A stretch of DNA of 64,000 nt from Clostridium estertheticum subsp. estertheticum (GCF_001877035.1 NZ_CP015756.1:1231001-1295000); one strand, 5' to 3'; positions 36,533-47,025 are shown, counted from the first letter of the stretch. Translations and numbers: made by a program. The notes: generated from the sequence alone by a model not told the origin.

Positions 36533-37612
36533 TCAAAAGGTTTCTATTATAACATCCATAATTCCGCCACATACCATGCCTTCATCTTCTGCAATGGTAC
36601 CTGTCATATCTATGCTTTGAAGTTTATATCCACCATCATTAATTAAATCACGGGCGGTTTTAATTATTTCGCCTTCACTACATCCTCCGCCGATACTCCC
36701 TAAAATTTTTCCAAAGGGCCATACAAGCATTTTAGCTCCAGCATTTCTTGGAACTGATCCTTTAGTAGAAATAATTGTAATCATTGCTCCAGGAGAATTT
36801 GCTTCTTGGCATAATTCATTTAATACATCATGATCAAATTCCGGCCAATTGGTCTTTATAGAGTTAGTAATAGCAGGTGTAGCGCCAAGTCTTCTGTAAC
36901 TAATTACCTGTGATATAATAGAAATCGCTATTTCGTCAGGTGTAACTGCGCCTATCTTAAGACCTATAGGTGCATTGACTTTGTTTAATTTATCCTTTGA
37001 ATATCCATCGTCTAGCATTTGCTGCATAACAATTTTAACGCGTCGTTTTGAACCAATCATTCCAACATATGCAGTATTATGTTTTAAAACTTGCCTTAAA
37101 CAGTCCATATCATGTCGATGACCTCGAGTTACAATAACAACATAGGCGGACTTATTTAAATTAATTAAGTCGAAACAGTTATCAAAACTTTCACAAATTA
37201 CTTTCTGCGCAGTAGGAAATCGTTCGCTATTTGCAAATGAGGGTCTATCATCAACAACTGTAACTGAAAACCCTGTCTTTGAGGCAAATTCAGCTAAAGG
37301 TTTGGCAATATGTCCACCACCTAAAATTATTAATCGTGGCTCAGGAAAATATGGTTCAATTAAATAAGTTTCATTTTCAGATCGTTTAACAAATTGAAGA
37401 TTGCCGGTTTCTAAAGCATACTTTGATTTTTCGTAAAGTAGTTTATCTAGATCAGATATATGATTTTTATTGCTCAGATTTTCTTCAGTATAAAAAGTTT
37501 TATTACGAGAAGGTTTATTCTCATAATTTTTGTTACTTAACATTGTAATCATAACACAATTGTTACCTTTTTCAACTTCGACTAGCAAATTTTTATAGGT
37601 AGCTACATTCAT
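36533..37612 (-). CDS. xdhC: XdhC/CoxI family molybdenum hydroxylase maturation protein
   Basis: 359 residues. XdhC proteins bind and sulfurate the molybdenum cofactor before insertion into xanthine-oxidase-family enzymes. The order is unusual: a short N-terminal half-domain (1-85), a Rossmann domain (LIILGGGHIAKPLAEFA near 94, VTRGHRHDM near 160, GMIGSKRR), and at the C-terminus the XdhC_CoxI signature (STKGSVPRNAGAKMLV, GSIGGGCSEGE, MVCGG) that normally comes first. Start: ATG after GGAGGAATAAAAAT. It is convergent with the Mop accessory run and lies next to the molybdopterin synthesis genes, so it most likely serves Mop. Confidence 0.9.
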   Translation of the reverse strand: MNVATYKNLLVEVEKGNNCVMITMLSNKNYENKPSRNKTFYTEENLSNKNHISDLDKLLYEKSKYALETGNLQFVKRSENETYLIEPYFPEPRLIILGGGHIAKPLAEFASKTGFSVTVVDDRPSFANSERFPTAQKVICESFDNCFDLINLNKSAYVVIVTRGHRHDMDCLRQVLKHNTAYVGMIGSKRRVKIVMQQMLDDGYSKDKLNKVNAPIGLKIGAVTPDEIAISIISQVISYRRLGATPAITNSIKTNWPEFDHDVLNELCQEANSPGAMITIISTKGSVPRNAGAKMLVWPFGKILGSIGGGCSEGEIIKTARDLINDGGYKLQSIDMTGTIAEDEGMVCGGIMDVIIETF

Positions 37613-37955
37613 ATTTTTATTCCTCCTACTTTATCGATAGTGTAAACACTATCTTTGTTCAATTAGTTTTATAATTCTAATTGTATCAATAATTATAGAA
37701 GTTTTAAACAAAAAACAAATAAAAATAATAAGATTACAAGGTAAGTTGATTAAAAATGTGATAAAATAATCATGTAATAAAGTTAAATTTAGTAATAATT
37801 AAAGAAAATTTAATTTTTTGTTCAAAACTGTAAACGATTAGTGATGTTTTTTTATACAAGATATAAAAGTGATGGATTCTAGTAAAGAATATAAAGAAAA
37901 TGTAGTATTATACATACAATTAAATTCGGCAAATTTTAAAAATGGGGCGATGAAA
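37613..37955. other. intergenic leader between xdhC and mogA
   Basis: About 340 bases of very AT-rich DNA holding the divergent promoters of xdhC and mogA. An open frame upstream of mogA from 37869 lacks a ribosome site and family similarity. I looked for a Moco-type riboswitch and did not recognise one. Confidence 0.5.
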
Positions 37956-38447
37956 ATGATTAAAACAGCAATATTAACCATGAGTGATAAAGGTTCTCGC
38001 GGAGAAAGAATTGATGGGACAGGTCCTGCAATAAGAAGTGAATTAGAAGGCAAGGGATATGTTATAAGTTTCTATAAAATGATTTCTGATGAAAAAGATG
38101 AAATAGAAAAAGAATTGATTTATTTATGCGATGATCTTAAAGTGGATTTAATTCTAACTAATGGAGGTACAGGATTTTCACAAAGAGATGTCACCCCTGA
38201 GGCAACTCAAAATGTTATTGAAAAATATGTACCTGGATTTGGTGAGGTTATGAGAATGAAATCACTCCAAATTACTTCAAAGGCTATGCTTTCAAGAAGT
38301 ATTGCAGGAATACGTAAAAAAACTTTAATTATAAATCTTCCTGGTAGTCCTAAAGGCGCTGTAGAAAATCTTCAATTTATAATTGAAGCAATTCCACATG
38401 GTATTGATATACTTAAAGGGGAAGCTAATGAGTGCGCTAGAATCTAG
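37956..38447 (+). CDS. mogA: molybdopterin adenylyltransferase (MogA/MoaB family)
   Basis: 163 residues from ATG 37956, chosen because GGGG lies eight bases ahead and IKTAILTMSDKGSRGERIDGTGP is the usual start of the family; ATG at 37950 is an alternative. The molybdopterin-binding motif LTNGGTGFSQRDVTPEAT is near residue 68, and NLPGSPKGAVENL near 120. The enzyme adenylates molybdopterin before molybdenum insertion. First gene of mogA-moaA-moaC-MOSC. Confidence 0.92.
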   Translation: MIKTAILTMSDKGSRGERIDGTGPAIRSELEGKGYVISFYKMISDEKDEIEKELIYLCDDLKVDLILTNGGTGFSQRDVTPEATQNVIEKYVPGFGEVMRMKSLQITSKAMLSRSIAGIRKKTLIINLPGSPKGAVENLQFIIEAIPHGIDILKGEANECARI

Positions 38448-38478
38448 CAAAAATAATTGAATTTTAGGAGATGGTTTT

Positions 38479-39438
38479 GTGAGAGATAGTCATGGGAGAA
38501 ATATCAATTATTTAAGAATATCAGTAACTGATAGGTGTAATTTAAGATGTATATATTGCATGCCAGAGCAGGGCATAAAAAAATTAGAACATGTGGATAT
38601 ACTGCGGTTTGAAGAAATTTTTAAAATAGTAAAAGTCTCAGAAAAATTAGGAATTAACAAGGTAAGGTATACTGGTGGTGAACCACTGGTGATGAAAGAT
38701 ATAGATAAACTAATATACGAAACTTCAAAACTACAAGGGATAGAGGATATTTCCATAACTACAAATGGTATTTTACTCGGGGACATGGCAAGTGACCTAA
38801 AAAAAGCTGGACTTAAGAGAGTTAATATTAGCCTTGATACATTGGATGATGTGAAGTTTAAAAGTATAACAAGAATAGGAAATCTTGATAAGGTAATGAA
38901 AAGTATAGATAGATGTTTAACACTTGGGTTAAAACCAGTAAAAATTAATACTGTATTGATGCGAGGGTTTAATGATACAGAATTTGAAGACTTTTTAAAT
39001 TTAACTCGCGAAATGCCAATAGAAATAAGGTTTATTGAACTAATGCCTATAGGTGAAGGTATAAAGATTTATGATAAAAGCAAAATCAGTTTTATGGAAA
39101 TACTAAAAAACCATCCTGAGTTAACTCAAATTGAGAATGAAAAAAGTAGCACTGCTCAAATGTACAAGATTAAAGGGGCAAAGGGAAAGATTGGCTTCAT
39201 TAGTCCAGTGAGTTGCAAATTTTGCGCGGATTGTAATAAAATAAGACTTACATCCACGGGAACAATTAAGCCGTGTCTTCATTCAAAAGAAGAGATAAAC
39301 CTTAAGCAATACCTAAATAATGAAGAAATGCTTACAAATACTTTAAAACAAGCAATTTTTGATAAGCCACTTGAACATCATCTTGAGGAAGAAAAAATTA
39401 GTAGAAGTGAAAAGATGATGTACCAGATAGGGGGATAA
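38479..39438 (+). CDS. moaA: GTP 3',8-cyclase
   Basis: Radical SAM enzyme of 319 residues for the first step of molybdopterin synthesis. The SAM cluster motif [13 protein letters not shown] is near residue 21. The C-terminal cluster is [22 protein letters not shown] (about 242-263), reported here as its flanking pattern C-x2-C-x13-C. The chain ends in Gly-Gly, as functional MoaA needs. Start: GTG at 38479 with TAGGAG eight bases ahead. MoaC follows after four bases. Confidence 0.95.
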   Translation: MRDSHGRNINYLRISVTDRCNLRCIYCMPEQGIKKLEHVDILRFEEIFKIVKVSEKLGINKVRYTGGEPLVMKDIDKLIYETSKLQGIEDISITTNGILLGDMASDLKKAGLKRVNISLDTLDDVKFKSITRIGNLDKVMKSIDRCLTLGLKPVKINTVLMRGFNDTEFEDFLNLTREMPIEIRFIELMPIGEGIKIYDKSKISFMEILKNHPELTQIENEKSSTAQMYKIKGAKGKIGFISPVSCKFCADCNKIRLTSTGTIKPCLHSKEEINLKQYLNNEEMLTNTLKQAIFDKPLEHHLEEEKISRSEKMMYQIGG

Positions 39439-39442
39439 AAGA

Positions 39443-39922
39443 ATGGAATTTACACATATAAATGAAGAAGGAAGAGCTAAAATGGTAGATGTATCTGAAA
39501 AAATTGACACTGTTCGCGAAGCTATAGCAGTTGGGTCAATTTCAATGAAGACAGAAACTCTAGAAAAAATAAAAAATGGGTCTATTTCAAAAGGAGATGT
39601 ATTAGCGGTAGCGCAGGTAGGCGGAATTATGGGGGCTAAAAGCACTTCGCAAATAATACCAATGTGTCATGCCATAATGATATCAGGCTGTAATATTAGT
39701 TTTAAAATCGATTTCGAAAACAGTAAAATTGAGATAACTGCAACGACGAAGACTGTAGGGAAGACTGGCATTGAAATGGAAGCACTTACGGCGGTATCTG
39801 TTGCAGCACTGACTATATATGATATGTGTAAGGCAATTGATAGAGGCATGGTTATAAATAATATTATGCTTGTAAAAAAAAGCGGGGGAAAATCGGGAAT
39901 ATTTGAAAGGAAGGGATTGTAA
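39443..39922 (+). CDS. moaC: cyclic pyranopterin monophosphate synthase
   Basis: 159 residues, normal length. It converts the MoaA product to cyclic pyranopterin monophosphate. The conserved [12 protein letters not shown] (near 73), [28 protein letters not shown] region and C-terminal KSGGKSG are present. It overlaps the next gene by one base (TAATG). Confidence 0.95.
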   Translation: MEFTHINEEGRAKMVDVSEKIDTVREAIAVGSISMKTETLEKIKNGSISKGDVLAVAQVGGIMGAKSTSQIIPMCHAIMISGCNISFKIDFENSKIEITATTKTVGKTGIEMEALTAVSVAALTIYDMCKAIDRGMVINNIMLVKKSGGKSGIFERKGL

Positions 39923-40356
39923 TGGCAAAGGTTATTGCAGTAAATATAAGCGAGAAAAAAGGTGTAGTAAAACATCCTATCGAAAAAGGTTTCTTCAAAT
40001 TCAATTATGGATTAGAGGGAGATGCACATGCAGGTGATTGGCATAGACAAGTTAGTTTTCTTGGGGTTGAGAGCATTGATAAAATGAAAGCAAAGGGAGC
40101 TCAAGGATTAAGTGCAGGAAAATTTGCTGAAAATATTACTACAGAGGGAATAATCTTGTATGAACTTCCTATTGGAACTAAGCTTAAAATTGGAGAGGTA
40201 GTTTTAGAGGTAACACAGATAGGAAAGGAATGTCATGCTGGTTGTGAAATAATGAAACTTGTTGGTGATTGCATAATGCCAAGAGAAGGTATATTTGCTA
40301 AGGTGCTAGAGGCTGGTTATATTCAGGCCGGAGATGATATACTAGTACAAAAATAA
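39922..40356 (+). CDS. MOSC domain protein
   Basis: 144 residues, a single MOSC domain. Such domains bind molybdenum cofactor and transfer sulfur through a conserved cysteine, here in IGKECHAGCEIMKLVGDCIMPREG (Cys near 98), of which only the central part is quoted. The N-terminal GDAHAGDWHRQVS matches the family. It ends the mogA-moaA-moaC unit and may help form the sulfurated cofactor needed by Mop. Confidence 0.9.
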   Translation: MAKVIAVNISEKKGVVKHPIEKGFFKFNYGLEGDAHAGDWHRQVSFLGVESIDKMKAKGAQGLSAGKFAENITTEGIILYELPIGTKLKIGEVVLEVTQIGKECHAGCEIMKLVGDCIMPREGIFAKVLEAGYIQAGDDILVQK

Positions 40357-40377
40357 ATTTTTTTAAAATAAAATAAT

Positions 40378-40425
40378 AAAGTAGCAGAAAAACTAGAGCG
40401 TTAACCCTAGTTTTTCTGCTACTTT
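40378..40425. terminator. terminator between MOSC gene and chemoreceptor gene
   Basis: AAAGTAGCAGAAAAACTAG pairs perfectly with its complement around a ten-base loop. T-rich tails exist on both strands, so it likely serves both convergent units. Confidence 0.88.
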
Positions 40426-40465
40426 ATATAGTTTTTTGTTAACAGTAAATTTAAGGACAAAATTA

Positions 40466-42181
40466 CTAAAGAGTGAATTTTTCAATCTGCTTTATCATAG
40501 AAGCAGTTTTATCATTTAGTAACTGAGCCGATATTGCGACCTCATTTGATGAAGTTGTCATTTCCTCGGTAGCGGCAGATATTTGCTCAGCAGCTGCAGA
40601 ATTTTCTTCTGATACTGAAGATGTACTCTCAGCAGATGCTATTATGGTATTTTTACTGCTATTTATACCGAGTATTGAATTATTTATACCTGCTATTTCA
40701 GGTAATATATTTTCAATAGAAGTTATTATTTCCTTAAAGGAAGATATAGATGTATCTACAACAGAGATTTGTTTTGTAAGTTCTCCATTTGCAGTATCCG
40801 TAGTTTCAGTAACAATTTTAGTTTCTTGTTGTATGGATTTTAATAAATTATTTATATCATCTGAAGAATTTTTAGATTGCTCAGCTAGCCTCCCAATCTC
40901 ATCAGCTACAACTGCAAAGCCTTTTCCAGACTCACCGGCCCTTGCTGCTTCGATTGCTGCATTTAGTGCAAGTAAGTTTGTTTGACTTGCAATAGCATTT
41001 ATTAAATTTGTTATTTTTGTTATCTCATTAACACTATTAGTTAAGTTTGATATTTTGATGCTAACATCTTTAAAAGAAACTGCTATATCATTAATTGAAG
41101 TAGCAAGATGAGTTAATTCATTATTGCTATTTTGTGCTTTAAAGTTTATAGCATTTGTATTCTTATCAACCCCAGTTATTGATAAAGTAATATCTTCTAG
41201 CGTTTTACCAAAAGAATTTAGTGAACTACTCATATCCATAAGCTCTTGGGCTTGGCTAGAGGAACCTTGTGCAACTTCATTAATTGAACTTGATATTTCT
41301 TTAGTTGATGCATTCATTTCTTCAGATAGTGAAGATAATGACAGTGCTTGCTCTGAAATATATACCGAATCATGATTAATGTTAGTTAAAATATTTGAAA
41401 TTGAAGTTATAGTTTTTAATAATGCAGTATTCATTGTACCAAATTCGTTAGTTAGTTCTGTATCAATTTTTACTGTAAAATCTCCATTAGATAATATATG
41501 CAGTTTATCTGTAAATTCTTTAATAGAATTTTTTAATACTAAAATAATGAGTAGAGATATAGCAGACAAAATTAAAATAGATAATAAAAATATAATTCCG
41601 AATGTAATACTACTACTATGATATAAGTTTCTAGACTTATCATTTTGAAGACCGGCAATGTGTTTTTGATAATCTACAAGATCTGTAATGTTTTTGGCAA
41701 GAATTGTACCAAACACACCCATATCAACATTTGTTATTTGTTTATCAGGAACAAGATTTCGTCTTCTTTGATCAATTATACTTGGAATGAATGAGTAATA
41801 ATGTTCATAAGCATCCTTTGCTGATTTTACTAAAGCAGCTTCTGTTGAATCACCCCTCGATGTTATGACTTGTCTATTAATAATTGTAGTAATCTTACTG
41901 TTTAAATCTAACATCCCAGTTTCATTTTTTTTGTCAAAGGGTCTATCAATTATTTTAGTTAAAGTATTTCGAAGGACACCCATATATCCATTAACATCAC
42001 CCCAATCCTTAAGTTTTGGAATAACGGTACTGTTAACATCATTACTAATAGCATACATTTTACTAGTATTAGTATAACCAATAGCGCCTACTGAGAGTGT
42101 TGCAAGCAATGATATAATCCAAATTATTATTATGTTTGTTGTAATTTTTGTGTTTTTCATTCTTTTTAAATTTATTTTCAC
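40466..42181 (-). CDS. methyl-accepting chemotaxis protein
   Basis: 571 residues. The membrane segment is at about 14-34, the four-helix-bundle sensor at 35-185, the second membrane segment near 195-215, then HAMP and the signalling domain with [20 protein letters not shown] near 400. It is a different receptor from the one at the window start. Start: ATG after AGGTGGGAT. It lies convergent to the molybdopterin genes without obvious functional link. Confidence 0.93.
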   Translation of the reverse strand: MKINLKRMKNTKITTNIIIIWIISLLATLSVGAIGYTNTSKMYAISNDVNSTVIPKLKDWGDVNGYMGVLRNTLTKIIDRPFDKKNETGMLDLNSKITTIINRQVITSRGDSTEAALVKSAKDAYEHYYSFIPSIIDQRRRNLVPDKQITNVDMGVFGTILAKNITDLVDYQKHIAGLQNDKSRNLYHSSSITFGIIFLLSILILSAISLLIILVLKNSIKEFTDKLHILSNGDFTVKIDTELTNEFGTMNTALLKTITSISNILTNINHDSVYISEQALSLSSLSEEMNASTKEISSSINEVAQGSSSQAQELMDMSSSLNSFGKTLEDITLSITGVDKNTNAINFKAQNSNNELTHLATSINDIAVSFKDVSIKISNLTNSVNEITKITNLINAIASQTNLLALNAAIEAARAGESGKGFAVVADEIGRLAEQSKNSSDDINNLLKSIQQETKIVTETTDTANGELTKQISVVDTSISSFKEIITSIENILPEIAGINNSILGINSSKNTIIASAESTSSVSEENSAAAEQISAATEEMTTSSNEVAISAQLLNDKTASMIKQIEKFTL

Positions 42182-42335
42182 GTATTATCCCACCTTTTAT
42201 ATATATTATCGTCTAATTATAGAATATCTTAACTATTATGATAATAATTTCTTTAATAGGGAAGCGTTAAACCATGCATTTGTACAATAATAGGAATATT
42301 TGGTATAATTAAAATATATATATTTATTTAAGGAG

Positions 42336-43046
42336 ATGAGTAACATGCTTATTGTACAAAATCTTACTAAAAAATACTCTAAAGAAATAGCTGTAAACAA
42401 TATTAGTTTTGAAGTTAACGAAGGTGAAATTGCCATTCTTTTAGGCCCCAATGGGGCTGGAAAAAGTACTACAATAAAATCTATTGCTGGATTATTAAAA
42501 TATAATGGGTACATTGAAATTTGTGGGCACCCAAATAAGAGCATTGATGCAAAAAAAATATTTTCTTATGTTCCGGAAGTTTCAGCTATGTTTGATTTGC
42601 TAACGGTCTATGAGCATATAGAATATATAGCTGCGGCTTATGGAATAGAAGACTATAAGGATGAGGCTGAAGAATTACTTAAAAGATTTGATTTAAGTGA
42701 TAAGAAAGACAAACTTGGGAAACAATTGTCTAAGGGTATGATGCAAAAGGTAAGCATTTGTTGCGCTCTAATAATAAGACCAAGGGTAATATTATTTGAT
42801 GAGCCATTAATGGGACTTGATCCTAAGGCAATTAAGGAATTAAAGAAAGCAATTGTTGAGCTTAAAGAAAAAGGTTCAGTTATTTTAATAAGCACCCATA
42901 TAATAGATAGCGTTGATGATTTCTGGGACAAGGTGCTTATAATGAAAAATGGGAATATAGTTCTATCTGGTACAAAGCAGGAGCTTAAGAGTAGAAATGA
43001 GACATTAGAGGAACTCTTTTTTGATGTAACGGAGGGAAATGTATGA
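42336..43046 (+). CDS. ABC transporter ATP-binding protein
   Basis: 236 residues. Walker A GPNGAGKST is near residue 36, signature LSKGMMQKVSI near 130 and Walker B VILFDEPLMGLD near 150, typical of exporter-type (CcmA) ATPases. Start: ATG after AAGGAGATG. It overlaps the permease gene by four bases, so both form one transporter. The substrate is unknown. Confidence 0.92.
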   Translation: MSNMLIVQNLTKKYSKEIAVNNISFEVNEGEIAILLGPNGAGKSTTIKSIAGLLKYNGYIEICGHPNKSIDAKKIFSYVPEVSAMFDLLTVYEHIEYIAAAYGIEDYKDEAEELLKRFDLSDKKDKLGKQLSKGMMQKVSICCALIIRPRVILFDEPLMGLDPKAIKELKKAIVELKEKGSVILISTHIIDSVDDFWDKVLIMKNGNIVLSGTKQELKSRNETLEELFFDVTEGNV

Positions 43047-44605
43047 AGCCATTATTTTATATAATAAGAAAATCTATAAAAAATTGGTTGCTTCAGTTAA
43101 AGCATGAACCATTAAAGCTTGTTTTATACATATTATGTTTAATATCTTTGTGTTTTGTATTTTTTGTTAATAAAGATACTAGTAGAGCAAAAAGTATTTT
43201 GGATCCAATGTTATATAGTACTATTGTCGGATGTGTTATTTTAATATTTACGGCTCCAGATATCTATTCATCAATAAATAAAGGAGCTACTTTTTTTAGA
43301 GGTGCGGATATAAATTTTATATTTACAGCTCCTATTAGCCCCCAAAAGGTCTTAATATATGGATTTATAAAACAAATATATTCTTCATTTATAGCAGTGG
43401 TTTTTGTTCTATTTCAAGGATACACTCTTAGTCGTTATAGTAACATTCAGTCCTATGGAATTTTAGTAATTGTTTTTGGATTATTTATTATGCTTATTTT
43501 CACATCAATACTAAAAATATTATTGTATTCCACAGCTTCTAAAAGTGTAAAAAACAAAACAATGATAAGAAATATTTTTAAAGGCTTAGGAATAGTTATA
43601 TTAACAGGCTATTTTATAGAATTATATGTAACTATGTCACCAGGTAAGGCTATTATATCAATGCTAAATAGTCCTATAATCCCTTATATTCCAGTATACG
43701 GTTGGGTAAGAGAAATTATAATGGCTTCAATGAATGGCATTAGTACAGTGTTTATTATTTATACTATTTTAATAATAGCATTAGGTGCTATTTGCTGTTA
43801 CATAATTTACTCTATGAAACTTGACTACTATGAAGATGTTTTAGCTTCAACTGAGTATAAAGAAACTGCAATCTCTGCATCAAGGAATGGTGAGCAAATA
43901 TTTTTGAAATCTGGTAAAAAACCTAGAGTTAGAAAAGTTCAGTATACCAGAAAAGGAAAGTTTGCCTCCGCTATATTTTGGAGACAAATACTAGAGTATA
44001 AAAAAACAGGGTTTGGATTTATAAATATAGGGACCGTTATTTATGTTGTTATAGCAATAACTGTTGGCCTATATGGTCCAACTAAGGATCTAGCAATGAT
44101 CTTAGGGGGAATGATATATCTTCAATTAATATCTAATTTTGCAAGCAAATGGCGAAAAGATTTATCAAACCAGTATATATATATGCTGCCTGATCATACG
44201 TTTAAGAAAATTATCTATGCAACTGTAGTTGATAATATAAAAAACCTTATTGATGGGACTATAGTGTTTTTGATAACAGGAATATTATTTAAAAGTAGCA
44301 TTATGCTTATTATTCTTAATATAGTAGCATTTGAATCAATAGGTTCTCTTTTTATATATGGAGGAATCCTAACTAGGAGACTTTTGGGCGGTGGTGATAA
44401 TATAGTAACTACGGGATTTATGAGAATTATGATATTAGTTGGGATAGTAACACCTGCTATAATTCTTCTTACCGTATTATATAGTTCGTCTAGTAGTTTT
44501 GTTGGAGTAGTTATAGCCTACACATCATTTATAGCATATAATCTTATATTTAGTGCTTTAATAATATTCTTAGGTAGGGGCGTATTTGATAATATTGAAT
44601 TGTAG
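43043..44605 (+). CDS. ABC exporter permease
   Basis: 520 residues with about eleven hydrophobic segments in two halves separated by a basic cytoplasmic stretch near 290-320 (KKPRVRKVQYTRKGKF). It looks like the large clostridial ABC-export permeases of unknown substrate. The start overlaps the ATPase stop, showing translational coupling. Confidence 0.85.
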   Translation: MKPLFYIIRKSIKNWLLQLKHEPLKLVLYILCLISLCFVFFVNKDTSRAKSILDPMLYSTIVGCVILIFTAPDIYSSINKGATFFRGADINFIFTAPISPQKVLIYGFIKQIYSSFIAVVFVLFQGYTLSRYSNIQSYGILVIVFGLFIMLIFTSILKILLYSTASKSVKNKTMIRNIFKGLGIVILTGYFIELYVTMSPGKAIISMLNSPIIPYIPVYGWVREIIMASMNGISTVFIIYTILIIALGAICCYIIYSMKLDYYEDVLASTEYKETAISASRNGEQIFLKSGKKPRVRKVQYTRKGKFASAIFWRQILEYKKTGFGFINIGTVIYVVIAITVGLYGPTKDLAMILGGMIYLQLISNFASKWRKDLSNQYIYMLPDHTFKKIIYATVVDNIKNLIDGTIVFLITGILFKSSIMLIILNIVAFESIGSLFIYGGILTRRLLGGGDNIVTTGFMRIMILVGIVTPAIILLTVLYSSSSSFVGVVIAYTSFIAYNLIFSALIIFLGRGVFDNIEL

Positions 44606-44638
44606 ATCGCTGGATAAATTTTAAATTGAGGTGGTTTT

Positions 44639-46000
44639 ATGCTACAGAATTATATTAAACAAATTCTAAGTTTACATAATTATATAGATGCTATTGTAAT
44701 GGTTAATGAAAAGGGTGTTATTGAATATTCTGATAATTTTAGAAAAGATATTAATAATCTTTATGATGAGGAACTGGTTGGAAGATATCTTTGGGACATA
44801 TATCCTAATCTAAATGATGAAAACAGTACATTGTTAAGGGTGTTAAAAAGTGGTAAAGCTATTTTAAATGAACAACAACATCTTGTGAATTATAAAGGCG
44901 TAGCCATAGATGCAATTAATTCAACATTTCCAGTAAAATCAGGTGAAAAGATTATAGGAGTAGCAGAGGTTTCAATATATATTGAACCTGAAAAACAAAG
45001 GAAAGATATAACATTAAGATTGAAAGAAAGAGAGGAAGAAAAAAGGCAACTATATGATATAGATCAAATTATAACTAATGATGAAAATATGTTAGATATT
45101 AAGAAAAAGATAATAAAAGTAGCGAAATCTGATTCTCCAGTTCTAATTTATGGACAAACGGGCACGGGAAAAGAAATGGTGGTTCAAGCTATACATAAAA
45201 ATAGTAGCAGAGTTTCAAAGCCGTTTATATCTCAAAATTGTGCAGCTATACCGGCTACATTACTTGAGAGTATTTTGTTTGGTACGGTAAAGGGTAGTTA
45301 TACAGGCGCTGAAAATAGAAAGGGTTTATTTGAAGCGGCAGATGGTGGTACTCTTTTTTTAGATGAGATTAATTCTATGGAAATATCTATGCAAGCGAAA
45401 CTATTGAAAGCGATAGAAAGTTTGGAAATTAGAAGAGTGGGTTCAACTGAATGTATAAGGGTAAATGTTAGAATTTTGTCCGCGGTAAACGAATCTCCAT
45501 TAAAATCTATTAGGGAAAATAAACTGCGACAAGATTTGTTTTATAGAATTGGAGTACTTCAAATTAGTCTTCCAGAGCTTAAGGATAGAAAAAATGACAT
45601 TGAATTTTTGTCTAGTTATTTTATAAAAGAATATAATCGAAAAATGAAGAAAGAGATTAAGGGGCTTGATGAATCGGTTCTAAGAGTATTTAAAAATTAT
45701 TTATGGCCAGGAAATATAAGAGAATTAAAAAATGTGATAGAATCTGCTTTTAATATAACATATAGTAATGAAATTGCAGTGGAGGATCTTCCAGACTATA
45801 TGTTTTCTGTGAAAAGTGAGAAGAATTGTGCGGCAGGTCTTGTGGCGTCTGATAAATCGTTAAGCGAACTTGTAAAAAGTTATGAGAAAGACATTATAGT
45901 ATATGCTATAAAAAACACGGGAAATGTAACAGAGGCAGCAAAGATGTTAAAAATATCAAGGCAAGCATTAAATTATAAATTGTCAAAATATAATATATAG
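44639..46000 (+). CDS. sigma-54-dependent transcriptional activator (RocR-like)
   Basis: 453 residues. A PAS-like sensor (about 8-115) is followed by an AAA+ domain (about 135-370) with Walker A YGQTGTGKE and the sigma-54 contact loop in the form GSYTGA instead of GAFTGA, then Walker B GGTLFLDEI. A Fis-type helix-turn-helix ends the chain (AAKMLKISRQALNYKLSKY). Start: ATG after GAGGTGG. The gene just downstream has a sigma-54 promoter, so it is the evident target; RocR relatives control arginine catabolism, which fits the dimethylarginine hydrolase. Confidence 0.92.
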   Translation: MLQNYIKQILSLHNYIDAIVMVNEKGVIEYSDNFRKDINNLYDEELVGRYLWDIYPNLNDENSTLLRVLKSGKAILNEQQHLVNYKGVAIDAINSTFPVKSGEKIIGVAEVSIYIEPEKQRKDITLRLKEREEEKRQLYDIDQIITNDENMLDIKKKIIKVAKSDSPVLIYGQTGTGKEMVVQAIHKNSSRVSKPFISQNCAAIPATLLESILFGTVKGSYTGAENRKGLFEAADGGTLFLDEINSMEISMQAKLLKAIESLEIRRVGSTECIRVNVRILSAVNESPLKSIRENKLRQDLFYRIGVLQISLPELKDRKNDIEFLSSYFIKEYNRKMKKEIKGLDESVLRVFKNYLWPGNIRELKNVIESAFNITYSNEIAVEDLPDYMFSVKSEKNCAAGLVASDKSLSELVKSYEKDIIVYAIKNTGNVTEAAKMLKISRQALNYKLSKYNI

Positions 46001-46003
46001 TAT

Positions 46004-46043
46004 AGCGAAAAAAATTTTGCGTAAAGGCAAAATTTTTTTCGCT
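46004..46043 (+). terminator. rho-independent terminator after the sigma-54 activator gene
   Basis: A perfect 17-base stem (AGCGAAAAAAATTTTGC and its complement) with a six-base loop. It isolates the activator gene from its target. Confidence 0.88.
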
Positions 46044-46113
46044 TTATTAACTTGAAAATTTTTTATATTCCCTTAGACTAACCTGTTTATAGAATAAGTA
46101 GGTTGATAGCATA

Positions 46114-46130
46114 TTGGCATAAATTTTGCT
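46114..46130 (+). promoter_or_regulatory. sigma-54 (-24/-12) promoter
   Basis: TTGGCATAAATTTTGCT has the required GG-N10-GC spacing and matches TGGCAY-N-TTGCT well. It stands 40 bases before the hydrolase start. An imperfect inverted repeat (CTAACCT at 46078 and AGGTTGA at 46100) just upstream could be an activator site, though it is unusually close. Confidence 0.82.
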
Positions 46131-46169
46131 GTGTAAGATGTATAAGATAAAACGAAAGGGGATTTTACT

Positions 46170-46949
46170 ATGATAAAAAATGTAATTGTAAGAAAGTTAA
46201 GCAAAAATTTCGCTGAGGGGATTACTACTTCAGATATGGGTAAGCCAGATTATAAGAAGGCTGTAAAACAACATGAGGATTACATAGAAGCTTTAAAGAA
46301 ATGTGGATGCAATGTGTTGGTATTGGAAGCTGATGAGCGATATCCAGATTCAACTTTTGTTGAGGATGTAGCTATTGTAACAGAGAAATGTGCCATTATT
46401 ACAAAGCCTGGTGCAGAGTCAAGAAAGGGAGAAGAAAAAGGAATTATTGATGTTTTGAAAAAGTTTTATGTCAACATAGAATATTTAAGTGGAGAGGCTT
46501 GTTTGGATGGGGGAGATATATTAAGGGTAGAAAATCATTTTTATATAGGTCAATCTAAGAGAACTAATGCAGAAGGTGCAAGACAGCTCACAGAAATACT
46601 TAGCAAATATGGATATACATCATCTACTGCAGATGTACTTCATATACTTCATCTCAAAACAGGATTAGTTTACTTAGAAAACAATATTTTTGTTGCCACT
46701 GGAGAATTTAAAGAACACAAGTTGTTTAAAGATTTTAAAGAGTTTAAGGTGATTAAAGTAGATGATAACGAGTCATATTCAGCAAATTGTATTTTAATAA
46801 ATGGGTATCTTATCATTCCAACAGGATTTAAAAATTCAAAAAAAGCATTATTAGATGCAGGGTTTAAAATTATTGAGGTGGATATGTCTGAATTTGAAAA
46901 AATGGACGGAGGACTTACTTGTCTTTCACTTAGATTACCAAAGGATTAA
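46170..46949 (+). CDS. ddaH: dimethylarginine dimethylaminohydrolase
   Basis: 259 residues of the amidinotransferase superfamily. Substrate-binding DSTFVEDVAIV is near residue 60, DGGDILR near 110, the catalytic histidine in HILHLKTGL near 160 and the nucleophilic cysteine in GGLTCLSLR near 250. The enzyme hydrolyses methylated arginine to citrulline and dimethylamine; an arginine-deiminase-like activity on another guanidine cannot be excluded. Start: ATG after AAAGGGG. It is under a sigma-54 promoter next to a RocR-like activator. Confidence 0.9.
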   Translation: MIKNVIVRKLSKNFAEGITTSDMGKPDYKKAVKQHEDYIEALKKCGCNVLVLEADERYPDSTFVEDVAIVTEKCAIITKPGAESRKGEEKGIIDVLKKFYVNIEYLSGEACLDGGDILRVENHFYIGQSKRTNAEGARQLTEILSKYGYTSSTADVLHILHLKTGLVYLENNIFVATGEFKEHKLFKDFKEFKVIKVDDNESYSANCILINGYLIIPTGFKNSKKALLDAGFKIIEVDMSEFEKMDGGLTCLSLRLPKD

Positions 46950-47025
46950 TGTTAACATAATTGGGTAAACTATGAAATACACTGGTTATATGCAGTGTAA
47001 TTTTATATTAGAAGGGAGCATATTT

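Noticed and set aside
37613-37955. Molybdenum-cofactor riboswitch before mogA
   Set aside because: I could not find the conserved stems; the leader is low-complexity AT-rich DNA.
37869-37955. N-terminal extension of MogA by about 29 residues
   Set aside because: The extension has no ribosome site and no likeness to the family; a good site precedes ATG 37956.
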